A stretch of DNA of 64,000 nt, taken from NCBI RefSeq assembly GCF_963678635.1, contig NC_087064.1:36651716-36715715 (forward strand). Direction: 5' to 3'. Under the pieces are notes generated by a model. The model saw nothing but the letters and a program-made list of their open reading frames with translations. It ran no database searches and was not told the DNA's origin. Shown in pieces: positions 46,022 through 57,540 of the stretch. Position 1 is the stretch's first letter. Every line of letters starts with the position of its first letter. Both the position numbers and the translations under genes were made by a program. The DNA comes from Symsagittifera roscoffensis. Lineage: Eukaryota > Xenacoelomorpha > Acoela > Convolutidae.

Positions 46022-46132
46022 TTCTTTAAAATCTACCGTGGTTTAGATCTAAATCATCTATAGCGTATTTTTTCTAATTTTTCTAAGAACATAATTTTGT
46101 CTTGAGCAAGGAAACAATCACGCTTATTTCAG

Positions 46133-46223
46133 GGGGCTCTCTGCATGTTGAAACAGGTGACTTCCGATATGAGAATTCCAAAAGGCGCAAGCACTCTGTG
46201 GTCGGATGGTTCTTCCCCGACGG
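46133..46223 (+). CDS. Serine protease homologue 2, 91-bp exon
   Basis: Acceptor CTTATTTCAG, then an open stretch with SLHVETGDFRYENSKRRKHS, aligned with the exon of homologue 1 at 5643-5733 (LYVEVGDF...HSV). Length and both phases are identical. The donor is GG/GCAAGT, which fits the GC-AG donor consensus and restores phase to the next exon. The upstream exon with the catalytic His was not found; the LTR element and HINE lie directly upstream. Confidence 0.7.
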
Positions 46224-46757
46224 GCAAGTGTATTAGTTTTGCACTGAGAATAAAACATATATAGAAATTGAGAATATTATATTGAGCGTCCAAGATGCGA
46301 GGAGCTCAAAAAGTCTTTGAAAATTGAAACCTGCTCATTTGAGAAATGCATATAAACAATGGCAATTAAAAACAATGGCAATATCACAATAATCCTTTTT
46401 GTTGTGTGAGCCTAAAAAACATTCATTTGTGAAAGTTTAAATCTGCGATTTTTTTACTGGCCATGTGTCTTCTTAGCCGCGGCGTTTTGTTTCAATCTTC
46501 AGCAAACGTATTTTGTCAGCCGATCGGTGGTTCACAGCCCTTTATGTTTCACACTGAAATGACCTAAACTTGCCTAACTTCAAAGAAAATGGCATTTTGA
46601 CGAGAATGATCAAACAATCAAAAAAAGTCAAAAACTGCATTGCATATATTTCGCGCGTCTTTCTGTTGAAAATTATCATACGCTGAAGCCTACAACGCCT
46701 TCTGAAAAAACTTAAGATCGGTCAGCCAAAAATTGACGCAATATATATGTTTACACC

Positions 46758-47166
46758 CAGGGGCAGATCTAGGATTTTCTCGAGGGGGGCGGATTTTCAA
46801 AATTTTTTGAAAATTTTGTCAATTTTTTTTCCATTTGTCAACCAAACAAATATTTTGAACTCTCCCAAAGCACTAAAAAGACCCTGATTTAGGGTACAAT
46901 TTTCTACGCCGCAGGCAAAATTTTGAAAAAAAAACAGGCCAAAAAAGGCGTTTTTAGGCAACTTTTGGAAAATTTTGACCAAAAAAACGCGTTTTTCGGC
47001 GCGCGCTTCCCCCTCAAAATTAGTACAAATTGGTGTCAAAGGCGCTTTTAGAAAAATTTTAGGTTCCGTCACCAAATAAGGATATTTCAAAATAGTACAA
47101 AGAGGGACCCTTTGGGTCGGCAGGGGGTCGAATCCCTGAGGGGGGCGTCCCAAAAATCCGCCCCTG
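46758..47166 (+). mobile_element. hAT-like MITE, copy 1 in intron
   Basis: 409 bp from CAGGGGCAGATCTAGG to AATCCGCCCCTG, terminal inverted repeats of about 15 bp, flanked by TTTACACC and GTTACACC, an 8-bp target duplication with one mismatch. CAG ends and an 8-bp duplication point to the hAT superfamily. No transposase; the long minus-strand frame across it (46797-47312) is Phe/Pro-rich repeat translation. Confidence 0.7.
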
Positions 47167-47269
47167 GTTACACCAAATAACAGAACCTTTGAAAAACCAA
47201 ATGGCAACCAGAAAAAGAGATGGAGAAGATCGTTCAGCCAAAAATTGACGCAATATATATGTTTACACC

Positions 47270-47675
47270 CAGGGGCAGATCTAGGGTTTTCTCGAGGGGG
47301 GCGGATTTTCAAAATTTTTTGAAAATTTTGTCAATTTTTTTTTAGGTCAACCAAACAAATATTTTGAACTCTCCCAAAGCACTAAAAAGACCCTGATTTA
47401 GGGTACAATTTTCTACGCCGCAGGCAAAATTTTGAAAAAAAACAGGCCAAAAAAGGCGTTTTTAGGCAACTTTTAGAAAATTTTGACCAAAAAAAACGCG
47501 TTTTTCGGCGCGCGCTTCCCCCTCAAAATTAGTACAAATTGGTGCCAAAGGCGCTTTTAGAAAAATTTTAGGTTCCGTCACCAAATAAGGATATTTCAAA
47601 ATAGTACAAAGAGGGACCCTTTGGGTCGGCAGGGGGTCGAATCCCTGAGGGGGGCGTCCCAAAAATCCGCCCCTG
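47270..47675 (+). mobile_element. hAT-like MITE, copy 2 in intron
   Basis: 406 bp, nearly identical to copy 1 with the same flanks. Confidence 0.7.
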
Positions 47676-47802
47676 GTTACACCAAATAACAGAACCTTTG
47701 AAAAACCAAATGGCAACCAGAAAAAGAGATGGAAACTAAAGTTTTTGGGGTTCAACACTGGAATTATAGGATCACAACGGATCTTTCTTCTTTTCCTTGT
47801 AG

Positions 47803-48091
47803 GTTCGAACCGAGAGAGAGATTCAAGCACGATTTGGCAATGGTTCGACTGTTGGATCCCATAGAAAAAACTAAGTCAATCCTCCCAATTTGCAAGGAGC
47901 TCACACCCTATACGCCCTGCAAAGAGCGAATGGGCGCGTGTGGGGTGGGATCCATCTCGGATAATATCAAAAATCTCAGCAAGACCCTTCAGGAGACGTA
48001 TTTCTTCGAGTCAACTATGCTGTCCAATTCAAACCCATATGACTTCCGTTGGTGCAGCTTGCAGAATATTTGCGTAGACAGCGGGATTGAG
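47803..48091 (+). CDS. Serine protease homologue 2, middle exon
   Basis: Acceptor TTTTCCTTGTAG, then 289 bases without stop: RFKHDLAMVRL holds the catalytic Asp102 position, followed by ILPICKELTPYTPCKERMG, ACGVGSIS, LQETYFFEST and NPYDFRWC...ICVDSGIE. It covers two exons of homologue 1 without the intron found there. The donor is GAG/GCAGGG (GC rather than GT). Joined to the next exon it gives VDSGIE-GTSIC, the same length as VDPVSQ-GSSTC in homologue 1, which supports this boundary. Confidence 0.75.
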
Positions 48092-48974
48092 GCAGGGTTG
48101 CTAAATAATTCTGAATTGTTGGCTCACACGAGCAATTTCCCGACTAATTTAATTTAGGGAAATAATCGTTCACTTGGTAAAGAGCAACCTTTTCCAGCCA
48201 ATCAGTGACGTTTAATTTTCCAGCCAATCTATGCTTAAAGTTGACGTTTAATAATAGAGGTTGTGTGGGTTGGTTAGCCTAGGGAGAATATCAATAAAAA
48301 AATCAATTACGAATCACGCACCTTACTGAAATTCCTTATGATAAATGTAGAATTTTTGTAGTGCCAATCCGGCCGGATGACAGTCACGGTAAGACTACAA
48401 GCCTGTTTTCAGGTGCCAATTGAGAGCAATTTGGAAAGTCAGAATCTTGATTTTTGTTGTTATCTGATTGAACCCTTAAGTTTCATTTGAGCCGTTTTTG
48501 TTGATGTAGATGATCTAAATGATAAAGATCGAAAAGGATTTTTCATTATGATTTTTTGATATGTACTCGGGGGGAACTCCTCCTAAAAAAATAGCCAAGT
48601 TTTTACCAAAAATCATTTTCACAGAAATCACTACCGTGCACATAGACTTCGCTAAGTTTATGAACAAGACTGTCTAATTTAGTTGCTGGGCATTGTATTT
48701 TATTTAATCTTTAGCCGGAGAAATCTTTCACATGGAAAACAGGAAACGGAACACTTAAAACTCGAAATTTTATTCTTCGGTACTTTTCGAAACTTGGAAA
48801 AAATGGGTTTGACTCAACTTAATAAAGAATTTATTTTCAAATCGGTTTTAAAATGATACACTGAAAAACGTCCCATTGAAAAGGAAAAACAAATTTTTAC
48901 TGACACCAAAATGTTCCACTATTCTTTTTTTTGCCTGTAACCATCTATATACTAATAGCAATCCTACCTAAAAG
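48092..48974. other. Intron of serine protease homologue 2
   Basis: AT-rich, no repeat recognised; ends with a pyrimidine stretch and CTAAAAG acceptor. Confidence 0.5.
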
Positions 48975-49169
48975 GGCACAAGCATATGTCACTACGACGA
49001 TGGAGGTCCTCTCTATACGTTCAAAAGTGGCACCCAGAAGCCAGAATGTCTGTATGGTGTGGCCAGTTACGCTCGGTCGAGCGGAGGTGTCCGTTGCAAA
49101 GGGGGCAGTTACTTCGCTAGTGTGCCTTTCTTCCACAAATGGATTGAGAAAATGATTGAAGAGTATTGA
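48975..49169 (+). CDS. Serine protease homologue 2, last exon
   Basis: Begins GTSICHYDDGGPLYTF and ends at the stop 49167-49169. The catalytic-Ser loop reads DDGGPL: Ser195 is Asp, as in homologue 1, while the following two glycines are kept. YGVASYARS, KGGSYFASVPFFHKWIEKM and the terminal helix fit the S1 fold. The product should be secreted and non-catalytic, with a partner-binding role likely; that is inference from the family. The two homologues are divergently oriented on either side of the transposon array. Confidence 0.8.
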   Translation, partial: GTSICHYDDGGPLYTFKSGTQKPECLYGVASYARSSGGVRCKGGSYFASVPFFHKWIEKMIEEY

Positions 49170-49335
49170 GAGATTTGCGAAATAATTTTCTTTTGAACAG
49201 ATTCAAAGTTTTTGTTTATCAAAACTTTTTTGACGAAGTTTCAAAAATTTTGATAGATGCTTAATATTTTTGGTTGCTACATTTTCTTCTACAGAGAGCT
49301 ATTGAAGGGTTCTAGAGTTCTGTTCGTCTTTCAAG

Positions 49336-49584
49336 TCACATGAACTTCTTCATTATGATCTTCTTGACTTGGTCACCACTGGAGTTGTTTACCATGGTAA
49401 CCACACCAGCAACATAACTGTAATCTTTGTGCACTGAGCTTACTGTTATGCTGCTGGCCTGGTTTCTGCTCTTGTTCCCGCTCCAAATAGCAGAATGAAC
49501 AAAGTACTCTTTCTTTATTCTTCTTCCATGCAAATATATTGTGACGGCATCATTGATCTTTTGTGCCGACTCGTAGTTTTGCAG
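49336..49584 (-). CDS. Unrecognised terminal exon
   Basis: On the minus strand after acceptor CTATAAG (49585-49591) an open frame of 82 residues runs to the stop at 49336. It reads LQNYESAQKINDAVTIYLHG and on through SAIWSGNKSRNQASSITVSS to YVAGVVTMVNNSSG and a basic end. Composition and the locally higher GC content look coding. It faces the 3' end of serine protease homologue 2, 166 bases away. I recognise no family; the upstream exons would lie at higher coordinates and were not found. Confidence 0.4.
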   Translation of the reverse strand: MQNYESAQKINDAVTIYLHGRRIKKEYFVHSAIWSGNKSRNQASSITVSSVHKDYSYVAGVVTMVNNSSGDQVKKIIMKKFM

Positions 49585-49591
49585 CTTATAG

Positions 49592-49929
49592 TTTTTAGAC
49601 TTTTAAAAACTTTCCAGTGTATAACTGGTTATACACTACGAAAAAATATCAACGACTTTTGGCAATTTTTTTGTCATAAACCAGCTCATTTGTCAAAAAC
49701 CTTGAAAATTGGTATTTTTTTGTGTCCTACACGAGACAAAAATGGGTACTTTTGTGAGGTAACACAAACTCACCCAGATGAAAAGAGGAGAAAATCATAC
49801 AAAAATGCAAGGTTTATTTTTCTCTATAAAACCAAGATAATAATAAAGATGCTATTTTATGAAATTTTCAAAGAAAAGACAGATAGATTTTAAAAATGAA
49901 AAGCATTTATTGATTAAGAATTAAAAATT
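49592..49929. other. AT-rich, nothing recognised
   Basis: Presumed intron or intergenic DNA. The plus-strand frame 49495-49893 partly overlaps the minus-strand exon and has no motif. Confidence 0.4.
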
Positions 49930-50400
49930 AACAAGACTGCTCGTATCAAGACGAAGCCCTGAGTGTTCCGACTGCCTTTAAAATGGTGAGCAGTGATAAC
50001 TAGAAACAAGCTAAATGTAATAAGACGAAATGAAATTTTTTCAACAAAAATTGTAATTTTTGTGAAAATCATCCCCCCACACGCCATATAAAATATAAAG
50101 TGATAGATTTTGCTCCCATTTTCACAACCAATTTGGCAAATAAGCTTTCTTTAACCATTTGAAACGATTTCTAAGACGGATTAAATCTCCGCTTACTCGT
50201 TAAGAGCGCGAAATATATCTCTCGTTGATTGTCCCAAATTGGCCAAAGTGGCAATCTTCAAACCCCCACAGCTTTGTGAAAAATGTTCAGAGGTGAATTT
50301 TTTTTTCAAATTTAAGCTCAAGACAACATTACCTTTCGAATGATATCTAAAAAATTTGTCAAAAATGGCTCCGGAAAGTCGGAAAAATAATGCAAAAGAC
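49930..50400 (-). mobile_element. HINE, diverged, reverse orientation
   Basis: Starts with the reverse complement of the 3' end (AACAAGACTGCTCGTATCA, then a decayed hairpin and TTCCGACTGCCTTT) and passes through ACACGCCAT, TCCGCTTAC and CAGAGGTGAA. The 5' end is eroded at AAAGTCGGAA. Confidence 0.65.
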
Positions 50401-50534
50401 GAGAAGATAAGAACAGTTATGCTTTAGTTTTAAAGACACAGCTAGCAGTCTTTGAGTTATATACCGAAAATCGTTTCGTCGATTGAACGGAAGTAAATAA
50501 GAGTATCATAATTTTTTCGTTTGATTTTGTTTTT

Positions 50535-50770
50535 GTTCCGACATTTAAGGAAAACTGAATTTTTATGCTTGGTGTGGCTTTAATTTGTTCAGTCAATTTT
50601 CAGCGATCAAATTCATAATTTTGACTAAAATTTTATTTGCTTTATTGAAGATATCGACTCCCTGAATTCAAATTTTAAAATATTTAACTTCACATATTTT
50701 ACCTCCAATCTTTTTTTGCAAAATTTTGGGAGTTTGAAAATTGCCAATTAATGCGCATTTTGAAGATTTT
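50535..50770 (+). mobile_element. HINE 5' half, strongly diverged
   Basis: GTTCCGAC followed by a decayed hairpin, GCTTGGTGTGGCTT, TTCAGTCAATTTTC and GGGAGTTTGAAAATTGCC in HINE order; 3' half absent. Confidence 0.45.
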
Positions 50771-50971
50771 ATGCGTACTTTGAAAATTTTATCCATAATT
50801 CTGAAAGCGTAACGTGAATTTCCTGTGTGTGGCAAATTATCCCGCACAACAAAACGTTTCAAAGTGAATTGAGGCAAGCGGTTACGTAGCAAAAAGTGGA
50901 CAAGCCATAAAGTAGACACATCAAAAAGTAAACAAACGCTTTATCAACGAATCGAACAAATGCACGAGATA

Positions 50972-51477
50972 AACAAGACTGCTCATATCAGGGCAAAGCC
51001 TTGAATGTTCCAACTGCTTTTCAAGATTTATGGAAGCGTAATAACATGAAAAAACTAAAAGTAATAAAATGAAGCTAATTTTTTTTAATTAAAATTTTGA
51101 GAATTTTTGTGAAAACCATCCCCAAGCCATATAAGTATAAAATGATAAAATTTGCTTCTACTAACAAATCAATTATTGCAATTAGGCTTCCGTCGACCAG
51201 TTTGGAGCGATTTGCAAGTTATATTAAATTTCCGCTTACGCTTTAATAGCACGAACTATTTTGCTCGTTAATTGTCCCAAATTATTCAAAATAGCAATTT
51301 TTAAACCCCATAGCTTCACAAAAAATGATCACAGGTGAAATATCTTTTAAAATCTCAGCTTAAAACAATAATATCTTTTTAATAGTATAAAAATTTTTGT
51401 CAAAAATGGCTAGTTAAAAAGTCGAAATTTGTCTGAAGAAAAAAATCCGAACACAAATATTCCGTAATTTTAGAACA
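50972..51477 (-). mobile_element. HINE, diverged, reverse orientation
   Basis: From AACAAGACTGCTCATATCA to CACAAATATTCCGTAATTTT; full length, with the 5' hairpin eroded. Confidence 0.65.
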
Positions 51478-51949
51478 ATGAGTAATTTTGATTTTTGCTT
51501 GAGTTTGTTTTTTTACTCCACTCTGCTTGGTCAATACTTGTACAAGTCTACTTTTTGATGATATCTAATCGAAGGTAGCTAATCGATTGTTTTAATTTCG
51601 CGCGACTCAAGTTTTCACACTTGATCTTTGATATTGTCCAAAATTTATAGTTTTCAATTTTTTTCCAAAATCTATTTGTTATGGCTTAAGGGGCGGTCGG
51701 AGCCGTTGAAGCTGTATTATGAATGACAATTTCGCAGAACTTTTTTTAAGTTTCAGAAGTTACATCCCTGCGTGGCATCAATTTGTTCTTAGCAATCAGT
51801 TATTGGCTAAACTTGTGAGAAGCAAACTTATTTTGAATATTGATGGCTTCACATGGCCAACTATGATCACTGGCCAAAGTAAGATTATAGAAATATACAA
51901 CTAATCATCAGCTTAAAACCATCAACTCAAAATCGGATCAGTTCGTATT
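51478..51949. other. No feature recognised
   Basis: AT-rich stretch between HINE copies; the 61-codon plus-strand frame at 51719-51904 has no motif. Confidence 0.4.
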
Positions 51950-52168
51950 ACTATTTGTTATAAGGAGCGAAATCTATTGTTTTGACCTTTATATGGCGTG
52001 TGGGGTGATGATTTTTATAGAAAAACTTTCAAATTTTAGAAAAAAAAAGTTTTTCATTTTATTTTATTTCATTTAATTTTTTTATGTTGTTTATGTTGTT
52101 ACTGCTCCATAAACGTTAAAAGGCAGTCGGAACTGTCAGGGCTTCGACCTGATACGAGCAGTCCTGTT
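51950..52168 (+). mobile_element. HINE 3' half
   Basis: TTATAAGGAGCGAAATCTAT, GGCGTGTGGGGTGATG, AAAAGGCAGTCGGAA, a decayed terminal hairpin (CAGGGCTTCGACCTG) and GAGCAGTCCTGTT. Confidence 0.65.
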
Positions 52169-52448
52169 TTTTATCTAAATGCTAGTTTCTATTTATGCAA
52201 ATCTTATGATGGATCTCGGTGATTCATAAGATTCTTGATCGCTGAGAGAACTCCGATGGTGATAACTACAATAGTCGTAGCTGGGGTAACACTAACTAGT
52301 TGACACATCGAACTTTTTGCTTCTAATTCGTTGTCCGCATAAAATTGCATTTATAATTTTTATTTTAACTTCAGAATTTGTGATGAAAATTATGAATGAA
52401 GTTCCATCATTTGTTTTCTTAAACTTCTGTACGTCTGCATTGTTTATT

Positions 52449-52961
52449 GTTCCGACTTTCGATACGGAATATTTGTGCTCGGGGTGGGTTTTTTTTCTCC
52501 TGACAAATTCCGACTTTTTAATTAGCCTTTTTTGACAAAATTTTTTATATCATTCGAAAGGTATTCTTGTCTTGAGCTCAAATTTGATAAAATATTTCAC
52601 CTTTGATCGTAAATTTATGGGGGTTTAAAGATTGCATTTTGGGCAATATGGGACAATTAACGCGCGATCTATTTCGCGCTATTAACGCGTAAGCGGAGAG
52701 TTAATCCGTCTTAGAAATAGCTCTAAATTGGTTGACGGAAGTTTATTCGCCATAATTGTTTTTTTACAAGGAGCTAAGTCTATCCTTTTGTACTTTATAT
52801 GGCGTGTGGGGGGATGATTTTCATAAAAAGTTTCAAATTTTAGAGAAAAAAATTTTCTTTTTGTTTTGTTTCATTTATTTTTTTAATGCTATAACTGCTC
52901 CATAAACTTTAAAAGGCAGTCGGAACATTCAGGGCTCCGCCCTGATACGAGCAGACTTGTT
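52449..52961 (+). mobile_element. HINE, solitary copy
   Basis: 513 bp with both ends; the 5' hairpin has lost one arm (ACTTTCGATACGGAAT). Flanks end and begin with T-rich DNA. Confidence 0.75.
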
Positions 52962-53800
52962 GCTTTTTATGAATTTTTTAACTGCTGATTTTAAAGTCTT
53001 TTGTCTTAGCTGCTTTCTTTCATTTTACGATTTGGTTCTTACGCGTGACTGTACTGCTACATATCAATTTGCTGCTAAATTTTGTCCTCTGTCACTTTTA
53101 AATTTAATTTAAGCAACAATGAGATTGGTCTGTATCCAAGCTACCTGTGAGACATATTTCTGATCCCCGCATTTTGATGCCCTGCCTAAAGTTATTTTGA
53201 GTAGAGGTTGATGTAGAGGTGAACTAAGCGAGGTTTGAGTAGAGGTGAACTAAGCGCCATCAATTTCCTTTTTTCTTTATTGGTTATAGTTGCCATTCTT
53301 GATCATTGTATGTCATAAGAGCTGTACTCCGTCATAGAAGCAAAAATGATTTTTCTAATTGGGCCATACAAGTGAAGAGGAGTGAGGCAGGGGTTGGAAG
53401 AGGAGCCATTGTTCATGGAGTTTGTTTGGTTGCCGGAGAAGTTGAATAACTTGGAAAGCACTAAATTTTAATGACCACTTCATAAATTCGACAAAATTCA
53501 GTTTTCCTAGTTCAAAAAGATTCTTTTTCTCCTCAAAGTATTTTATCATTACTTTTATTTTGGAAGCAAAAAATGATAAGAAAACGAATGCCACAAATTC
53601 AGGAAAAAATTTAAATCCAATTTCGGGCTCTCATGTTAAAAAATATGGGTGCAGTCAATCAAAGTTTTATGAAACATTATAAAAAACAGTTATTGTCTCG
53701 TGAGATATCCTGTTTCATGATGTTTTTTTTTCAAACTTGTTGTTTTCTTAAAATCGCTAATGTTTTTTGCCGCTTTTGAGTTTCAAAATTTTTCATCTAA
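52962..53800. other. No gene recognised
   Basis: Contains a short repeat of GAGTAGAGGTGAACTAAGCG near 53220-53255. The minus-strand frame 53355-53594 has no motif. Confidence 0.4.
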
Positions 53801-53892
53801 ATGAGGGCTAGTAATACATCAATCAATTCACTCTTCAATCATTTCCATGAGGGCTAGTAATACATCAATCAATTCACTCTTCAATCATTTCC
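53801..53892. repeat. 46-bp perfect tandem duplication
   Basis: The 46-mer starting ATGAGGGCTAGTAATACATC occurs twice without a difference. Confidence 0.85.
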
Positions 53893-54104
53893 ATTTTCCG
53901 TGTCTACAGGAGACTGAAAAAACGTCTGAAGTCTATGACAAAAACTTCGATCTTATAGAAAGGTTGAAAGAGCTAATAAGTTGAAGTGGGTAAAGATCTT
54001 GAAAAACGAGAACACTGATGAACACTTAATTTTGCTGCAGCCATTTCTAAGACTTGCATATACCACTTTTTATAATAAAAAGGAAACAATTTTCGGAGCT
54101 TCTA

Positions 54105-57100
54105 GAAAACGTTTAGTATTTCTTTTTAACTTTATTGTGCTAACAGACTTTTTGAAAATATTCATCAAAGCGGACCTAGAAACTGGGGGAAAACTGTTAT
54201 TTGTGTGCCAATATGTACGACAGAACAGTGTGACCATCAAATAAAGCAGGTGAAAATTTATTTGCGATTTTTAAGGAAAGCAGTTATTCAAATTAGAGCA
54301 AATTCAATCGGGAAAGACTGAACACAAACTAAGACAGGTTATGAATACAAACTTGATATGAATTCGGAGTTATAATTTGACCATCCAAATTTTTTGATTT
54401 TTCCATTAAGAGAATATGCAATTAAATAACTTTTTAATTTGATACTACAATCTGGTCAACTGTTCTCAGTATCTTCTAATTAAGATCAAATTGGTTTTAG
54501 CTAGAGCTTTATACTTTAGCTAGAGCTTTCAAAAATTTGAAGCGCTATCAGTTATGATCATTGATTAACCCTCTGCTCAACAAATCAAATTTTGAGTTTT
54601 TTTTTATACAAATCTGATCTTTTGAATGTTTCCATGATTACTCTATTGCCTCTCAAAATTCGGTGGTTTTTTGACCAAAATATTCGATTATTCATCAACA
54701 ACTAATTGTGTTATCAAGAGATCAAACTTTCTTTCAATATATGTTTTGAGGGGATCCAAGCTTTCACATTCACGTTCTGATCACTAGAAGTATCAAAACA
54801 GTTCGCATCATGATATTTCTTCTCATTTTTGCATCGATATTTGTCTTCTCTATTAACAAAACATGTTTTCGAAAAACGGTTAGTTGTTTGAAATTGCAAG
54901 ATAAAAAATCAAGCCTTGTCATTAACACTCTACCTGAATCTTCGGATTCCGTCAAGATGATGGCTGTTTCACACTAAACAATGCTTTCACACCAATTTGG
55001 CTACAACAGTTTCCGAAATGTTGTAAGTGCCATTTTGTAGTTTCAATGCATTTCGACAAACGTCAATTATGTTGTGTTATCTTAAGCTGGAACGACTAAC
55101 AAAGACATGTTTAATTTGCCAACAAAAAATTTGTTAGACAGTTTACTTTGAGGAAATGAAAGTTTGAGCCTCAATGCAGAAAGACTTGCAATTAATTTCA
55201 AAGACAAAAGGCGTAAGCATTTTGAGCTATTTCAGAAAACGCTCTATCGACTAAATAATTCTTGATTTTAAAAAAGTGATACTGACTGTTTATCTGATTA
55301 CACAATTGCTTCCTTTCTGTGGGTTTATAAGTTTGATTCTTTATTATGATTTTTCGAATGAAAACCATTGAAAATTTGTGATTTTTAGAGATTGATCAAT
55401 CATCCTTCAATTATACAGTACCTGTCATTTAAACTTCGCTCGCTTACCGTCTTCAGCTCTACCAGCCGCATGTCATTTTCTACCATTCTTCTATCGATCG
55501 TGTTCGTCTGCACGGTCAATGATTTTCCTCAATAAACCATCAATTTTCTCTAATAATTTGGTAATCGTTATCTTTATCTCCGTGAGCAACAGTTCATCAA
55601 ACACTTTGGACTCTATACTGTCTCCAAATAAACTTGTTATTTGCTGCTTCCATCGGAAACGTTTAGTATTTCTTTTTAACTTTATTGTGCTAACAGACTT
55701 TTTGAAAATATTCATCAAAGCGGACCTAGAAACTGGGGGAAAACTGTTATTTGTGTGCCAATATGTACGACAGAACAGTGTGACCATCAAATAAAGCAGG
55801 TGAAAATTTATTTGCGATTTTTAAGGAAAGCAGTTATTCAAATTAGAGCAAATTCAATCGGGAAAGACTGAACACAAACTAAGACAGGTTATGAATACAA
55901 ACTTGATATGAATTCGGAGTTATAGTTTGACCATCCAAATTTTTTGATTTTTCCATTAAGAGAATATGCAATTAAATAACTTTTTAATTTGATACTACAA
56001 TCTGGTCAACTGTTCTCAGTATCTTCTAATTAAGATCAAATTGGTTTTAGCTAGAGCTTTATACTTTAGCTAGAGCTTTCAAAAGTTTGAAGCGCTATCA
56101 GTTATGATCATTGATTAACCCTCTGCTCAACAAATCAAATTTTGAGTTTTTTTTTTACAAATCTGATCTTTTGAATGTTTCCATGATTACTCTATTGCCT
56201 CTCAAAATACGGTGGTTTTTTGACCAAAATATTCGATTATTCATCAACAACTAATTGTGTTATCAAGAGATCAAACTTTCTTTCAATATATGTTTTGAGG
56301 GGATCCAAGCTTTCACATTCACGTTCTGATCACTAGAAGTATCAAAACAGTTCGCATCATGATATTTCTTCTCATTTTTGCATCGATATTTGTCTTCTCT
56401 ATTAACAAAACATGTTTTCGAAAAACGGTTAGTTGTTTGAAATTGCAAGATAAAAAATCAAGCCTTGTCATTAACACTCTACCTGAATCTTCGGATTCCG
56501 TCAAGATGATGGCTGTTTCACACTAAACAATGCTTTCACACCAATTTGGCTACAACAGTTTCCGAAATGTTGTAAGTGCCATTTTGTAGTTTCAATGCAT
56601 TTCGACAAAAGTCAATTATGTTGTGTTATCTTAAGCTGGAACGACTAACAAAGACATGTTTAATTTGCCAACAAAAAGTTTGTTAGACAGTTTACTTTGA
56701 GGAAATGAAAGTTTGAGCCTCAATGCAGAAAGACTTGCAATTAATTTCAAAGACAAAAGGCGTAAGCATTTTGAGCTATTTCAGAAAACGCTCTATCGAC
56801 TAAATAATTCTTGATTTTAAAAAAGTGATACTGACTGTTTATCTGATTACACAATTGCTTCCTTTCTGTGGGTTTATAAGTTTGATTCTTTATTATGATT
56901 TTTCGAATGAAAACCATTGAAAATTTGTGATTTTTAGAGATTGATCAATCATCCTTCAATTATACAGTACCTGTCATTTAAACTTCGCTCGCTTACCGTC
57001 TTCAGCTCTACCAGCCGCATGTCATTTTCTACAATTCTTCTATCGATCGTGTTCGTCTGCACGGTCAATGATTTTCCTCAATAAACCATCAATTTTCTCT

Positions 57101-57208
57101 AATAATTTGGTAATCGTTATCTTTATCTCCGTGAGCAACAGTTCATCAAACACTTTGGACTCTATGCTGTCTCCAAATAAACTTGTTATTTGCTGCTTCC
57201 ATCGGAAA
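54105..57208. repeat. 1.55-kb tandem duplication
   Basis: 54105-55654 is repeated at 55655-57208 with only a few substitutions; the period is 1550 at GTTTAGTATT (54111 and 55661). The unit begins GAAAACGTTTAG and ends TGCTGCTTCCATCG. Confidence 0.85.
55491..55790 (-). CDS. Chimeric ORF across the duplication junction
   Basis: A 99-codon frame spans the boundary at 55655. Its first ~45 residues come from the start of copy 2 and the rest (RWKQQITSLFGDSIES and on to DRADEHDR) from the end of copy 1. The second part, Leu/Ile/Lys-rich with a coiled-coil-like pattern, also occurs alone at the end of copy 2 (57040-57205), so it may be a real exon, while the fusion exists only because of the duplication. 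No family recognised. Confidence 0.25.
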   Translation of the reverse strand: MMVTLFCRTYWHTNNSFPPVSRSALMNIFKKSVSTIKLKRNTKRFRWKQQITSLFGDSIESKVFDELLLTEIKITITKLLEKIDGLLRKIIDRADEHDR

Positions 57209-57540
57209 TTTTTTGTGAAAACTTGAAAACTGATCTTTACTGTTACAATTTAAAAACATTTTTCATAATCATTGACTGCAGATAAATTGAAATTAAAATC
57301 AATGCTGCATATGCCACTTTTTCAAATTGAATTGTTCATAATGAGGATACCTGAAAGATCAAGTATTTCGAGGAAAAAAATTTTGAAAAAATTTTCAAAT
57401 TGTTTCGCAAATCAAGAAAATGAAAAAAAACTAGCATTATAGTATCTGGTTGATTATTCTCCTAATCATCTTCTATTATTCGAGAAACTTAAGAAGAAAG
57501 ATAAGAAGGAATTGAATTGAGTTACATATATACTTTTATA
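57209..57540. other. No feature recognised
   Basis: AT-rich flank between the 1.55-kb duplication and the TACA-rich tract. Confidence 0.4.

Larger units (their letters stand above)
46718..47731. repeat. Tandem duplication of ~512 bp containing a MITE
   Basis: The stretch from GATCGGTCAGCCAAAAATTG to AAAAAGAGATGG is repeated once with few differences. It includes intron DNA on both sides of the MITE, so the second MITE arose by segmental duplication. Confidence 0.75.

Noticed and set aside
46797-47312. 171-codon minus-strand ORF
   Set aside because: Translation of the MITE and its duplicated flank; the same peptide recurs at 47462-47830 because the DNA is duplicated.
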